Part shown: piece after piece, positions 53,262 through 61,358 of the stretch
Numbering within the stretch: position 1 is the stretch's first letter
Layout of the letters: every line of letters begins with the position of its first letter
DNA from: Thermococcus henrietii
Lineage (GTDB): Archaea; Methanobacteriota_B; Thermococci; Thermococcales; Thermococcaceae
Reading direction: 5' to 3'
DNA length: 64,000 nt
Assembly (NCBI RefSeq): GCF_900198835.1
Contig: NZ_LT900021.1
Location: forward strand, 1,426,001-1,490,000
Translations under genes and position numbers: made by a program
The notes under the pieces: model-generated
Told to the model about the DNA's origin: nothing
The model's input: only the letters and a program-made list of their open reading frames with translations
Database searches by the model: none

Positions 53262-54715
53262 GGGACGTGCGCGACTATCTGGAATGGCTTGAAGCGAGAG
53301 GCGAGCTGATTAGAGTCGAGGAGGAGCTTTCGCCCGAGCTTGAGATTCCCGCGTTTCTGAGGAGGGCGATGTATCAAAAGGCCGGTGCGGTTCTCTTCGA
53401 GCGCGTCAAGGGTTATCCGGAGTGGAGAGTAGCGGGAAACCTCTTCACGAGCGTTGAGACCGTTAGGGAAGCCCTCGGCGTTGAAAGGCTTGAGGAAATC
53501 GGCGAGAGACCGCTAAAGCTAATGGAAAGCCTGCCCCTGGGTTTTGCCGACAAGCTCTCCTCGCTGGGGAAGCTCAGGGAGCTGAGCAACTACCTGCCTA
53601 AGCTCGTGAGGAAAGCGGAGTTCACGAGGAACGTGGTGGAAGACGAGCCCCTGAACTTCGTTCCGGCCTTCAAAACCTGGCCGAAAGATGCCTCGCGCTA
53701 CCTCACCTACCCGCTCGTCTGCTTCTCGGACCCGAGAGGCGTGAATTCAATCAGCGTCTACCGCGTCATGCTCCTCGACGGCGAGAGGGGAGTTGTTCAC
53801 TGGCAGGTTCACAAGCGCGGGAGTCAGGCCTGGCACGATTACATCGAGAGGAACGACGGTAGAATGCCGGTCGCGATAGCGATTGGCTCCGATATAGGCA
53901 CTCTCCTGACGGCAGTTTCTCCCGTTCCCTATCCTATGGACAAGCTCCTCTTCGCGGGCTTCGTTCGCGGTTCGGGTTTAGAACTTTACCGACTGCCCAA
54001 CGGCGTCCTCGTTCCGGCAAACGCGGAAGCGGTCATAGAGGGCTACGTTCAGGTTGACGAACTGAGCGAGGAGGGTCCCTTCGGCGACCACTTCGGCTTC
54101 TACGATAAGCCGAGCGAGAGGAACGAGCTCTACCCCGTTTTCCACGCAGAGAGGGTTTACTACCGCGACAACCCGATTTACTACGGCTCCGTCGTCGGGA
54201 AACCGCCATTGGAAGATGCCGTAATCGGAAAGGCCATCGAGAGGATTTTCCTCCCGTTGATGAGGGTCGTTTTGCCGGAGGTCGTCGATGTGAACTTCCC
54301 AGAATATGGCGTCTTCCAGGGTGTGGCGATAGTCTCGATAAAGAAGCGCTACCCTGGGCACGGAAAGAAGGTTCTCAACGCGCTCTGGGGAACGGGGCAG
54401 ATGGCGCTGACGAAGGCTATAGTGGTTGTCAGCGACGACATCAACCCCCACGACATAAACCAGGTGATATGGGCAATAGCTTCCTTCGTGAACCCCGAGC
54501 GGGACGTTTTAATAATCCCGCACGCCCACACAGACGCGCTCGACCCGGCCGTTCCGAGGCCACCCCTCGGGAGCAAGCTCGGCATAGACGCTACCAGAAA
54601 GCTCCCTGAGGAGATGGACGGCAGGGTCGTTGAGGAGGTTAAAGAAGACCCCGAAGTCCTTGAAAGGCTCGAAGGCTTATTCGTGAAATACCTCGGTGGT
54701 AGCGATGGCCTTTGA
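53258..54715 (+). CDS. UbiD-family prenylated-FMN-type decarboxylase
   Basis: 485-residue UbiD/MqnL-like carboxy-lyase. GPFGDHFGFYDKP, KPPLEDAVIGKAIERI, VNFPEYGVFQGVAIVS and DDINPHDINQVIWA are typical, including the Glu-x-x-x-Arg-type active-site region around GSQAWHDYIERN. It would decarboxylate a prenylated aromatic acid, as in ubiquinone or futalosine-type menaquinone synthesis (MqnL). Needs prenylated FMN; no UbiX is visible in the window. ATG 53258 follows CGGAGGTG and overlaps the ATPase stop. Confidence 0.9.
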   Translation: MRDVRDYLEWLEARGELIRVEEELSPELEIPAFLRRAMYQKAGAVLFERVKGYPEWRVAGNLFTSVETVREALGVERLEEIGERPLKLMESLPLGFADKLSSLGKLRELSNYLPKLVRKAEFTRNVVEDEPLNFVPAFKTWPKDASRYLTYPLVCFSDPRGVNSISVYRVMLLDGERGVVHWQVHKRGSQAWHDYIERNDGRMPVAIAIGSDIGTLLTAVSPVPYPMDKLLFAGFVRGSGLELYRLPNGVLVPANAEAVIEGYVQVDELSEEGPFGDHFGFYDKPSERNELYPVFHAERVYYRDNPIYYGSVVGKPPLEDAVIGKAIERIFLPLMRVVLPEVVDVNFPEYGVFQGVAIVSIKKRYPGHGKKVLNALWGTGQMALTKAIVVVSDDINPHDINQVIWAIASFVNPERDVLIIPHAHTDALDPAVPRPPLGSKLGIDATRKLPEEMDGRVVEEVKEDPEVLERLEGLFVKYLGGSDGL

Positions 54716-55601
54716 CCCCGGAGAAGTAAGGGAAGCCAACAGGTTTCACGCGCTGATGAGGCTCGTCAGGATAGAGCACACCCTCTTCAGCCTGCCCTAC
54801 GCCTACGTCGGCGCTTTCCTCAGCGGTTTCCCTGTAACCCTGAGGGAGCTAATCCTGATGAGCCTTGCCCTGCTCGGACTCAGGACTTCTGCTTTAGCAT
54901 ACAACAACATAGCCGACCTCGACATAGACAGCCAGAACCCGAGGACGTGGAACAGACCGCTGATTAAGGGAACCGTGAAAGTGAGCGACGCCTGGTGGCT
55001 CGTCGTCGTTGGCTCGGTACTCTACTTCGTCTCGGCAGTCCTATTAAACCGCTGGACCGCTTTACTGAGTCCTGTTCCCTGGTTGATAGCGATGAGCTAC
55101 TCTGGGGCAAAGAGGAAGCACAGCTTCCCCCATCTCCACCTCGGCCTGACCCTCGCCCTGGCCGTTGCGGGCGGAACGATAGCCGTCGCTGGAAACGCTC
55201 CCATTACTGAGGTCTTCGCGCGGATTCCCTGGGCGTTCTTCTTCGGCGTCCTCTTCTGGGTGGCCGGCTTCGACACGATATACGCGATAATGGACTACGA
55301 GTTCGACGTTAAGCACGGCGTCGGAAGCATTCCCGCGAGGTTTGGCATAGAGAAGGCCCTCAAAATTGCCCTCGCCTTCCATCTTCTCGCTATAGTCCTC
55401 TTTGGCCTGGCTGGATTCCTCTACGGCCTCGGCTGGGTTTATCTGGCCGGCTGGCTCGTCTCGAGCGCTCTAATTCTCTACGAGAACGCAATCGTCTGGA
55501 AGAGCCTTGACAACGTTCCAAAGGCCTTCAACCTCAACATTCCAATCGGCCTAATCCTCACGCTTTCGGCCATAGCGGACAAGCTTTTAGGAGGGATTTG
55601 A
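54705..55601 (+). CDS. UbiA-family prenyltransferase
   Basis: 298-residue membrane prenyltransferase with about nine TM helices. First Asp motif NNIADLDIDSQNPRTWNRPL, second YAIMDYEFDVKHGVGS. NRPLIKG followed by the AYNNIADLD segment places it with 4-hydroxybenzoate/6-naphthoate polyprenyltransferases (UbiA or MqnP) rather than with the archaeal lipid digeranylgeranyl enzyme. ATG 54705 overlaps the UbiD-family gene by 11 bases. Confidence 0.9.
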   Translation: MAFDPGEVREANRFHALMRLVRIEHTLFSLPYAYVGAFLSGFPVTLRELILMSLALLGLRTSALAYNNIADLDIDSQNPRTWNRPLIKGTVKVSDAWWLVVVGSVLYFVSAVLLNRWTALLSPVPWLIAMSYSGAKRKHSFPHLHLGLTLALAVAGGTIAVAGNAPITEVFARIPWAFFFGVLFWVAGFDTIYAIMDYEFDVKHGVGSIPARFGIEKALKIALAFHLLAIVLFGLAGFLYGLGWVYLAGWLVSSALILYENAIVWKSLDNVPKAFNLNIPIGLILTLSAIADKLLGGI

Positions 55602-56567
55602 ATGAGAAAAGCTCTGGCGTTGCTCCTAATCGGGCTGATTGTGATGGTTTCGGGTTGCATAAGCTCGAACTCGACGAAACCAACGAACACCAACGAGCTT
55701 CCCACCGTTAAAGCCGCGACCCTGCTTGGAGGAATCAGCACACTCGACGTAATGGGGGCCAAGGGCTTCGACAGGAAGAACGGCTTCAATGTCGAGGTTC
55801 TCAGGCTCGGCAAGACCCCCGACATAATAGCGGCCCTCGAAAAGGGCGAGACAGACTTCGCGGTCATTCCCGCTGAGATGGCGGCGAAATTGGCGCAGAG
55901 CGGTGTGAAGATTAAAATCATCGGCGTTGACATGTTCCAGAACCAGGCGATAATCGGAAAGGAAAAGATGAAGCCTGAAGAACTGAAGGGTAAGAAAATC
56001 GGTGCCGTCGTCGCTTCTGGAACCTTCAAGCTCTTTCAAGCTTACATGAAGGTCCTCTACAACCTCACTCCAGAGGATTACACAGTCGTGAACGTCCCGC
56101 CCGGCTCGGTTGAGGACTCGCTCAAAAGCGTTGACGCCGTCGTAATCTGGGAGCCGATTGTGAGCCAGCTTATGGCCAAGAACTACACGGTGATAGCGAC
56201 GTTTTCAGGGCTCTGGAATGAGGCCAGGGAGCGCGGCATAGTTCAGGGACCTCCGGTAATGCTCGTCTGGGTCGTCAGGGAGGACTTCCTCGAAGAGCAC
56301 AGGGATTTGGTTGATGCTTTCATAAAGGCCCAGATTGAGAGCGCCCAGTTCTGGAAAACTCACCCCGCCGAGACGAAGGAAATCCTCGGAAAGCTCTACC
56401 ACCTCGATGAAAAAACGCTGGACATTCTCTACAACAGAACGGAGGTCAACGACGAGAGGCTCAACGATGAGCTGATAAGGGGCATCAAGAGCGAGTGGAA
56501 GTTAGCCTACCTCGGGGGCTACCTCAAGGAGAACCCCGAGAACCTCGACATCTTCTACAGGGGTTGA
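55602..56567 (+). CDS. ABC transporter substrate-binding lipoprotein, NitT/TauT type
   Basis: 321-residue lipoprotein (lipobox MVSGC) of the SsuA/TauA/NMT1-like fold: AATLLGGISTLDVMGAKG, PDIIAALEKGETDFAVIPAEMAAKLAQSG. This fold also houses MqnA/MqnD, but the signal peptide and flanking permease and ATPase make it a transport protein. Embedded between prenyltransferase and methyltransferase of a quinone operon, it most likely binds an aromatic acid precursor (inference). Confidence 0.87.
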   Translation: MRKALALLLIGLIVMVSGCISSNSTKPTNTNELPTVKAATLLGGISTLDVMGAKGFDRKNGFNVEVLRLGKTPDIIAALEKGETDFAVIPAEMAAKLAQSGVKIKIIGVDMFQNQAIIGKEKMKPEELKGKKIGAVVASGTFKLFQAYMKVLYNLTPEDYTVVNVPPGSVEDSLKSVDAVVIWEPIVSQLMAKNYTVIATFSGLWNEARERGIVQGPPVMLVWVVREDFLEEHRDLVDAFIKAQIESAQFWKTHPAETKEILGKLYHLDEKTLDILYNRTEVNDERLNDELIRGIKSEWKLAYLGGYLKENPENLDIFYRG

Positions 56568-56569
56568 GC

Positions 56570-57298
56570 ATGAGGGGCTGGCTCTACCTTTTCCTCTTTG
56601 CACTGGCCTCGTGGCTCGTCCTGTCCCACCTGTATCCAGCCCTAATCCCCACCCCAGCTGAGACTTTAGCGTTCTACCGCGAGGTCGGGCTTTCCCTAAT
56701 CCTCTCCTCGCTTCTGCTGACGCTCTACCACAGCTTCTCCGGCTTTCTGGTCGCTTCCATTCTGACGGGCCTCGCGATGCTTCTGGCGCTCTACTCAGGG
56801 GCCTTCAGGGACTTTCTGAACGCTTTAAACGTCTTCCTCCAGAGCGTCTCGGTCCTCGTCTGGACGATAGTCTTCATAATGCTCTTCGGCGTTACGAGTT
56901 CAATCGCGACGATACTGGTCACCGCGATGGCGTCCTTCCCGGCACTGCTTTCGGCTGGAGTGAGCTCGAGCGAAAAGGTGGTAGAAAAATACCGCCCGCT
57001 GGTGGTCCTGCTCAAACCCTCAAAGCTTCAGCTCTACCGGCACTTCATCGTCCCGGGAACGCTCCCCGAGATGGTTTCGGCAGGCAGAGTTGCTTTGGGA
57101 ATAGCGCTCAGGATAAGCGTCGTTGCCGAGGCCTTTGGCTCCGCCGGCGGAATCGGCTACCAGCTCGTCTACTCCTACGATTTGGGAATTAAAGCTGGAG
57201 TCTTCGCGTGGGCACTGCTTCTCATAGCGCTTATGATAGCCCTCGACCAGTTGCTCCTGAGGAGGCTCGAGGAATGGGTGAAAGGCTGGTACTGGTGA
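56570..57298 (+). CDS. ABC transporter permease, NitT/TauT type
   Basis: 242-residue permease with five or six TM helices and the cytoplasmic EAA-like loop HFIVPGTLPEMVSAGRVALG. TM region LLTLYHSFSGFLVASILTGLA is typical of SsuC/TauC. Two bases after the preceding gene. Confidence 0.92.
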   Translation: MRGWLYLFLFALASWLVLSHLYPALIPTPAETLAFYREVGLSLILSSLLLTLYHSFSGFLVASILTGLAMLLALYSGAFRDFLNALNVFLQSVSVLVWTIVFIMLFGVTSSIATILVTAMASFPALLSAGVSSSEKVVEKYRPLVVLLKPSKLQLYRHFIVPGTLPEMVSAGRVALGIALRISVVAEAFGSAGGIGYQLVYSYDLGIKAGVFAWALLLIALMIALDQLLLRRLEEWVKGWYW

Positions 57299-57906
57299 GG
57301 AACCTTAGAAAGTCCTTCAGCGAGCCCATACTCGACGGGGTTAGCCTTGAGGTTCGGGCCGGCGAGGTGGTCGGCCTCATCGGGCCGAACGGGACGGGAA
57401 AGAGCACCCTCGTGAAAATTCTGGCCGGAGTGGAGAACCCGGACTCGGGCGAGGTCTTTGTGAAGAACCCCTCCGTCCTCTATCAGGAGGACTACCTTCT
57501 CCCCTGGAAGAGGCTGAGGGACAACGTCTGCCTGCCGGCCCGCTTCAGGGGAAGGGAGTGCAGGCTCGAATACGTCGAGAGACTCGGCCTGGAGAACTAC
57601 CTCGACCTCTATCCAAAGGAAGTGAGCGGGGGGACGAGGAGAAAAACTTCTCTCCTGCGCGCCCTGCTCATGGACTTCGACGTCCTGATTCTGGACGAAC
57701 CCTTTACCGGCCTCGACGCGCGCTCCAAAGAAGAACTTCTTTCCATAATTCGGGAATTAGCCAATTCTGGAAAAGGTGTTCTTGTCGTCTCGCACCAGCT
57801 CGAGGAGCTCTTCAAGGTCGCCGACAGGGTCTACCTCATAGGCGGAAGGCCCGCGAAGATAAAGAAAACGCTTGGGAGGGAGGAGCTTGGTAAAGGAGCT
57901 CTTTGA
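57274..57906 (+). CDS. ABC transporter ATP-binding protein, NitT/TauT type
   Basis: 210-residue ATPase with Walker A GPNGTGKS, Q-loop SVLYQEDYLLPWKR, signature EVSGGTRRKTSLLRA (SGG-T-RRK rather than SGGQ), Walker B VLILDEPFTGLD and His in VVSHQLEELF. The start overlaps the permease stop by 25 bases, ATG 57274. Slightly short for the family. Confidence 0.9.
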   Translation: MGERLVLVRNLRKSFSEPILDGVSLEVRAGEVVGLIGPNGTGKSTLVKILAGVENPDSGEVFVKNPSVLYQEDYLLPWKRLRDNVCLPARFRGRECRLEYVERLGLENYLDLYPKEVSGGTRRKTSLLRALLMDFDVLILDEPFTGLDARSKEELLSIIRELANSGKGVLVVSHQLEELFKVADRVYLIGGRPAKIKKTLGREELGKGAL

Positions 57907-58576
57907 CAGCATCGCGGAGCGCTACGATTTAACCAACAGGCTGATAAGCCTCGGTCTCGACAGGCTGTGGAGGAAAAAGGCCTGCGAGGAGGTTTTGAAG
58001 TCCCTTGAGGTCCGCGAAAGGCCGTTAAAAATCCTCGACGTGGCCTGCGGAACCGGGGACATGATGCTCTGCATGAGGAAGAGGCTTGAAAAGAAAAACC
58101 TGTCTGGCGAGTTCTACGGCCTCGACTGCAGTGAGGAGATGCTCAGGATAGCGAGGAGAAAGGTCCCCTTCGCGAGGCTGAGCGTCGGAACTGCCGAGGA
58201 GATGCCCTATCCAGATGGGAGCTTTGATATAGTCAGCGTCGCCTTCGGCCTCAGGAACTTCTCCGACAGGGAGCGGGCAATCGAGGAACTCCACCGCGTT
58301 CTGAAGCCTGGCGGAAGGCTCGTAATACTGGAATTCTCAAAGAATCCCTCGCTTCTCGGGAAGATGGCATGGCTATACACGAGAACGGTTGTTCCCATCA
58401 TCGGGAAGCTGACCACCGGTAACGGAAAAGCCTACGAACACCTTGTCAACTCGATAGACGCATTCCCCTCGCCGGAGGAACTTAGGGGAGAGTTCGAGAA
58501 GAGGGGCTTTAGGGCGAAAGGCCTCCGATGGCTCTTCCCGAGGATAGCGTTCATTCTCGTTCTGGAGAGGCTCTGA
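57887..58576 (+). CDS. UbiE/MenG quinone methyltransferase
   Basis: 229-residue SAM-dependent C-methyltransferase. VKELFDSIAERYDLTNRLIS, LDVACGTGDMM, AEEMPYPDGSFD and VAFGLRNFSDRERAIEE are all UbiE-family signatures. Start TTG 57887 preceded by GGGAGGAGC; TTG/GTG starts are common here. It is the last gene of the plus arm and overlaps the facing methyltransferase gene by 26 bases. It would complete a demethylmenaquinone-like precursor. Confidence 0.93.
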   Translation: MVKELFDSIAERYDLTNRLISLGLDRLWRKKACEEVLKSLEVRERPLKILDVACGTGDMMLCMRKRLEKKNLSGEFYGLDCSEEMLRIARRKVPFARLSVGTAEEMPYPDGSFDIVSVAFGLRNFSDRERAIEELHRVLKPGGRLVILEFSKNPSLLGKMAWLYTRTVVPIIGKLTTGNGKAYEHLVNSIDAFPSPEELRGEFEKRGFRAKGLRWLFPRIAFILVLERL

Positions 58577-59141
58577 TGAGCCTCACGGCACCGTTGACGA
58601 GCCCTTCCTCCTCAACGTTGAAGCCTTCCCTCCGAAAGAGCGCTGGGAGGTCTATTCTGAAATCCGTTCCCGTGAGCCTTGAGGTTAAAACACTTACCCC
58701 TGAGAGCAACGCCCTGAACGCCCGGTTCTCCGGCGGGGAGCACTCCATCGCGAGGAGAAAGCCGTTCGGCTTTAGAACCCGCTTTATCTCTTGAATAACC
58801 TTTTCCTTCTCAGGGACGACGCAGAGGAAGAACGTCGAGACGATGGTGTCGAAGCTCCTATCCGGGAATGGGAGGTCTCTTGCGTCCGCTTGAATCAGCT
58901 TAACCTGGACTTCGGCCCTTTTTCTTCTCGCTTTCTTGAGCATTTTTCTGCTGATGTCGAGGCCGATAACTTCCTCAACGTTTCTGTAGAGCGGAAGGTT
59001 CAGGCCCGTTCCCACGCCCAGCTCAAGGACTCTACCTTTAGCCTGGGAAATCAGCTTCTTTCGAGCTTTTTTTATCCCGGTCGGCCTTTCGAGGAGACCG
59101 TTGATGGGTTCATAGACGTAGCTCGCTAAGTCATATTTCAC
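58551..59141 (-). CDS. Class I SAM methyltransferase
   Basis: 196-residue methyltransferase with the glycine loop LELGVGTGLNLPLYRN and VIGLDISRKML. The stretch ADARDLPFPDRSFDTIVSTFFLC resembles phosphatidylethanolamine or arsenite-type and quinone methyltransferases (UbiE superfamily). Substrate unknown. Start GTG 59141 follows GGAGGGGTTGAG. It overlaps the dehydrogenase-like gene by four bases (GTGA). Confidence 0.85.
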   Translation of the reverse strand: MKYDLASYVYEPINGLLERPTGIKKARKKLISQAKGRVLELGVGTGLNLPLYRNVEEVIGLDISRKMLKKARRKRAEVQVKLIQADARDLPFPDRSFDTIVSTFFLCVVPEKEKVIQEIKRVLKPNGFLLAMECSPPENRAFRALLSGVSVLTSRLTGTDFRIDLPALFRREGFNVEEEGLVNGAVRLIRASPERE

Positions 59142-59923
59142 CTCAACCCCTCCGCAGTCCACTGAACTGATTCGTCGAGGCTCCTGAGCGCTCCCAAAAG
59201 TTTGAGGGCGTCGTTCCTTTCGCAGGTGTTCTCGGTTAAAGCCATGAGGAGAGACCCGTCAAGCCTCCAGAGGAGCCTTAGGATTGGCTCCGGAGCCGGA
59301 AAGAGGTGCACTTTTCTCTTGGCCGTTTCCATAACTTTCCTCACGAGCTCGCCGAGCGAAATAACTTTCCCTCCGCAGGCGTTGAACTCGCCCTTTTTGC
59401 CCTCCACGAGTTTGATGTAAAGCCCGGCCAAATCCCTCAAATCAATCGGCTGGACGGGCGTTTTCAGGTTCGGAAAGACCTTAAATCGCATGGCATCGCG
59501 GAAGAGCATCTGTCCCGAACCGAGGACGAGCGAGGGCCTCACTATCGCGTGGTTTTTAACTTCCTTCACTGCTCTCTCGCCGAGGGCCTTCGTCCTGAAG
59601 TAAGGAATCCTTGAGTTCTCGTCCGCTCCAAGGGCGCTCGTGTGAATCAACCGCGAGCCAGTTCTTCTCGCGCCTTCAGCGATAAGCCGTGGAATCTCCA
59701 CGTGAGCCACCCAATAATCGCCCCTGAGAACCCCTATGAAGTTGACCACCACGTCGGGGTTCAGCTCCTCGATTATGGCCGGTATCTCGGCATGTTCGGA
59801 AAAGCGGACGGTTTTGAAGCCCTCAACCGGTCTCCTGACGGCGAGAACTACTTCGTCAACCCCGGAAAGACGGGAAGAAACGAAGGAGCCGATGAAGCCC
59901 GTCCCGCCGAAGACGAGAATCAA
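59138..59923 (-). CDS. NAD(P)-binding NDUFA9-like epimerase/dehydrogenase-family protein
   Basis: 261-residue extended-SDR-like protein with VFGGTGFIGSFVSSRL at its N-terminus and IHTSALGADENSRIPYFRTKALGE, as in NDUFA9 and quinone-linked reductases, where Y-x-x-x-K is present (YFRTK). Possible role in quinone or lipid biosynthesis. The TTG at 59923 has GGGGTGG upstream; GTG at 59932 is an alternative without SD. Close to the ferritin stop. Confidence 0.83.
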   Translation of the reverse strand: MILVFGGTGFIGSFVSSRLSGVDEVVLAVRRPVEGFKTVRFSEHAEIPAIIEELNPDVVVNFIGVLRGDYWVAHVEIPRLIAEGARRTGSRLIHTSALGADENSRIPYFRTKALGERAVKEVKNHAIVRPSLVLGSGQMLFRDAMRFKVFPNLKTPVQPIDLRDLAGLYIKLVEGKKGEFNACGGKVISLGELVRKVMETAKRKVHLFPAPEPILRLLWRLDGSLLMALTENTCERNDALKLLGALRSLDESVQWTAEGLR

Positions 59924-59924
59924 C

Positions 59925-60446
59925 TCACCCACCCCGGGCTAAGAGCGTTCTCAGCTGAGCTTTCCTCGCGCCCAGCTCCCTGTCGAGCATGAAGAGGCCG
60001 TGCGGATTGTCGCCGATTATCTTCAGCTTGTCCACTATCGCCTTTGTGCTCGCTTCCTCCTCGACCTGCTCCTCGACGAACCACTGGAGGAACTGGTATG
60101 TTGCCCTGTCCTTCTCCTCCTCGGTCAAGTCAACGAGCTTGAAGATGGACTGCGTAACGCCGACCTCGTGGAGGTAAACCGCCTCGAAGGCCTTGAGCGG
60201 GCTCTCGAAGTCCTGCTTGGGCTTCTCAATCCTCTCAAGCTCAACTCTTCCGCCTCTGTTGAAGATGTAGTCGTAGAACTTCATCGCGTGACCAAGTTCC
60301 TCCTCGGCCTGCGCCTCCATCCAGCTGGCAAAACCGTCGAGGCCATTCTCCTTGAAGTAGGCCGCGATTCCGAGGTAGAAGTAGGCCGAGAAGAGCTCCT
60401 TGTTGAGCTGTTCGTTCAAAGCTTTGAGCATCCTTTCGCTCAGCAT
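59925..60446 (-). CDS. Ferritin
   Basis: 173-residue iron-storage protein forming a 24-mer shell. Ferroxidase ligands Glu17 (KELFSAYFY), Glu50 and His53 ([11 protein letters not shown]), Glu94 (YLHEVGVTQ region), Gln127 and [10 protein letters not shown] are present. Promoter CTTATAAG at 60478-60485; SD GAGGTGGTATC. Stores iron and limits Fenton chemistry, which fits an oxygen-using neighbour. Confidence 0.95.
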   Translation of the reverse strand: MLSERMLKALNEQLNKELFSAYFYLGIAAYFKENGLDGFASWMEAQAEEELGHAMKFYDYIFNRGGRVELERIEKPKQDFESPLKAFEAVYLHEVGVTQSIFKLVDLTEEEKDRATYQFLQWFVEEQVEEEASTKAIVDKLKIIGDNPHGLFMLDRELGARKAQLRTLLARGG

Positions 60447-60746
60447 GATACCACCTCATTCTTTCTTGTTTTCGAACCTTATAAGTTTATCCATCGAACC
60501 TCCAAACCGGGCCGTCAGAGTGAATGTATTTGGGTGTTTCCTTGGCAGTTCTCCAAAAACACATCTTTGTATAATCAAAACGTCAATTTCTTCCCGAAAA
60601 TTATGGGAAATTTCGTCGTTCCGCCAGAGATGTTTTAGGTTAGTCTACCAAAAGTTCATTAGGGAAACCGAAAAAGTTATATCTCAGAACACCACTGGTC
60701 AGTATCGAGAACAAACCCACATAAATGGGTAGGGAGGTGAGTTAAG
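60447..60746. other. 300-base intergenic region with two promoters
   Basis: Contains the ferritin promoter (CTTATAAG on the minus strand, 60478-60485) and, for the gene at 60747, TTATAT (60677-60682) after a BRE-like CCGAAAAAG. The middle, roughly 60490-60660, has short AT-rich runs but no open frame, tRNA or stable hairpin that I can see. It is long for this compact genome, so a small RNA cannot be excluded. Confidence 0.55.
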
Positions 60747-61358
60747 ATGGCGAAGACGACCTTTGAGGAGGAGATTTACCTTAGGGCCCTGACAGGAAGG
60801 CTCGTTGGGAAGGCACTGGCGGACCTTGGCCTCAACAAGGTTGCCGTCGTGGCAAGTAAGAACATCATCTGCTCCAGCATAGCGACCGCGACCGAGGCGA
60901 CCTTCATAACCCTCAGCGGGGGCGTTACCTATCACTTCCTCGCCGAGAGGGGCAAGGAGGCCGAGCTCGCCGAGCGCGTCAAGGAGTTCGCTCCTCAGGT
61001 CACAGTCCTCCAGTTCGGCGGTGAGACTCCGATAGAGGAAACTAAGGAGATATTCGTCGAGACCCTCAGGCAGTTCGCCGAGAAGGACGTTCCTGGAGCA
61101 TTCGTAGTCCACGTCAGGATTTTTGCCGCTGGCGGACTCAGCGAAGCCCTCAAGGACGAGAAGATTAAGGAGTACCTTAGCAAGAAGGACCTCTTCGTCT
61201 ACACCGTCGGCTTCGACGAGGGCAAGGTCTACGTCAACAAGATAATCCTCGACGGCGAGGGGCTCAAGCTCGAGAAGCTCGCCGAGTACCAGGTTACCCT
61301 CGAGCACGCCGACCTGCTCAACCGCTCACTGAAGGACAGGAGCGTTACCTTCGCCTGA
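60747..61358 (+). CDS. Conserved hypothetical protein
   Basis: 203-residue soluble protein (MAKTTFEEEIYLRALTGRLV). It has a highly regular alpha/beta pattern: KVAVVASKNIICSSIATAT, TVLQFGGETPIEETKEIF, VPGAFVVHVRIFAAGGLSE, DLFVYTVGFDEGKVYVNKI. I do not recognise it. The strong SD GGGAGGTGAG and own promoter suggest a well-expressed gene; the composition is rich in Glu and Lys, like many abundant proteins of hyperthermophiles. Confidence 0.8.
   Translation: MAKTTFEEEIYLRALTGRLVGKALADLGLNKVAVVASKNIICSSIATATEATFITLSGGVTYHFLAERGKEAELAERVKEFAPQVTVLQFGGETPIEETKEIFVETLRQFAEKDVPGAFVVHVRIFAAGGLSEALKDEKIKEYLSKKDLFVYTVGFDEGKVYVNKIILDGEGLKLEKLAEYQVTLEHADLLNRSLKDRSVTFA

Noticed and set aside
55602-56567. 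Considered as MqnA/MqnD enzyme of the futalosine pathway
   Set aside because: It has a lipoprotein signal peptide and is followed by a permease and ATPase, so a transport protein is far more likely.
57208-57273. Longer N-terminus for the NitT/TauT-type ATPase
   Set aside because: This part overlaps the permease gene by 90 bases and has a low-complexity sequence without the ATPase fold; the ATG at 57274 starts near the usual N-terminus.
60490-60660. Possible small RNA or CRISPR leader in the long spacer
   Set aside because: No repeats of the CRISPR type, no C/D box set or stable hairpin visible by eye.
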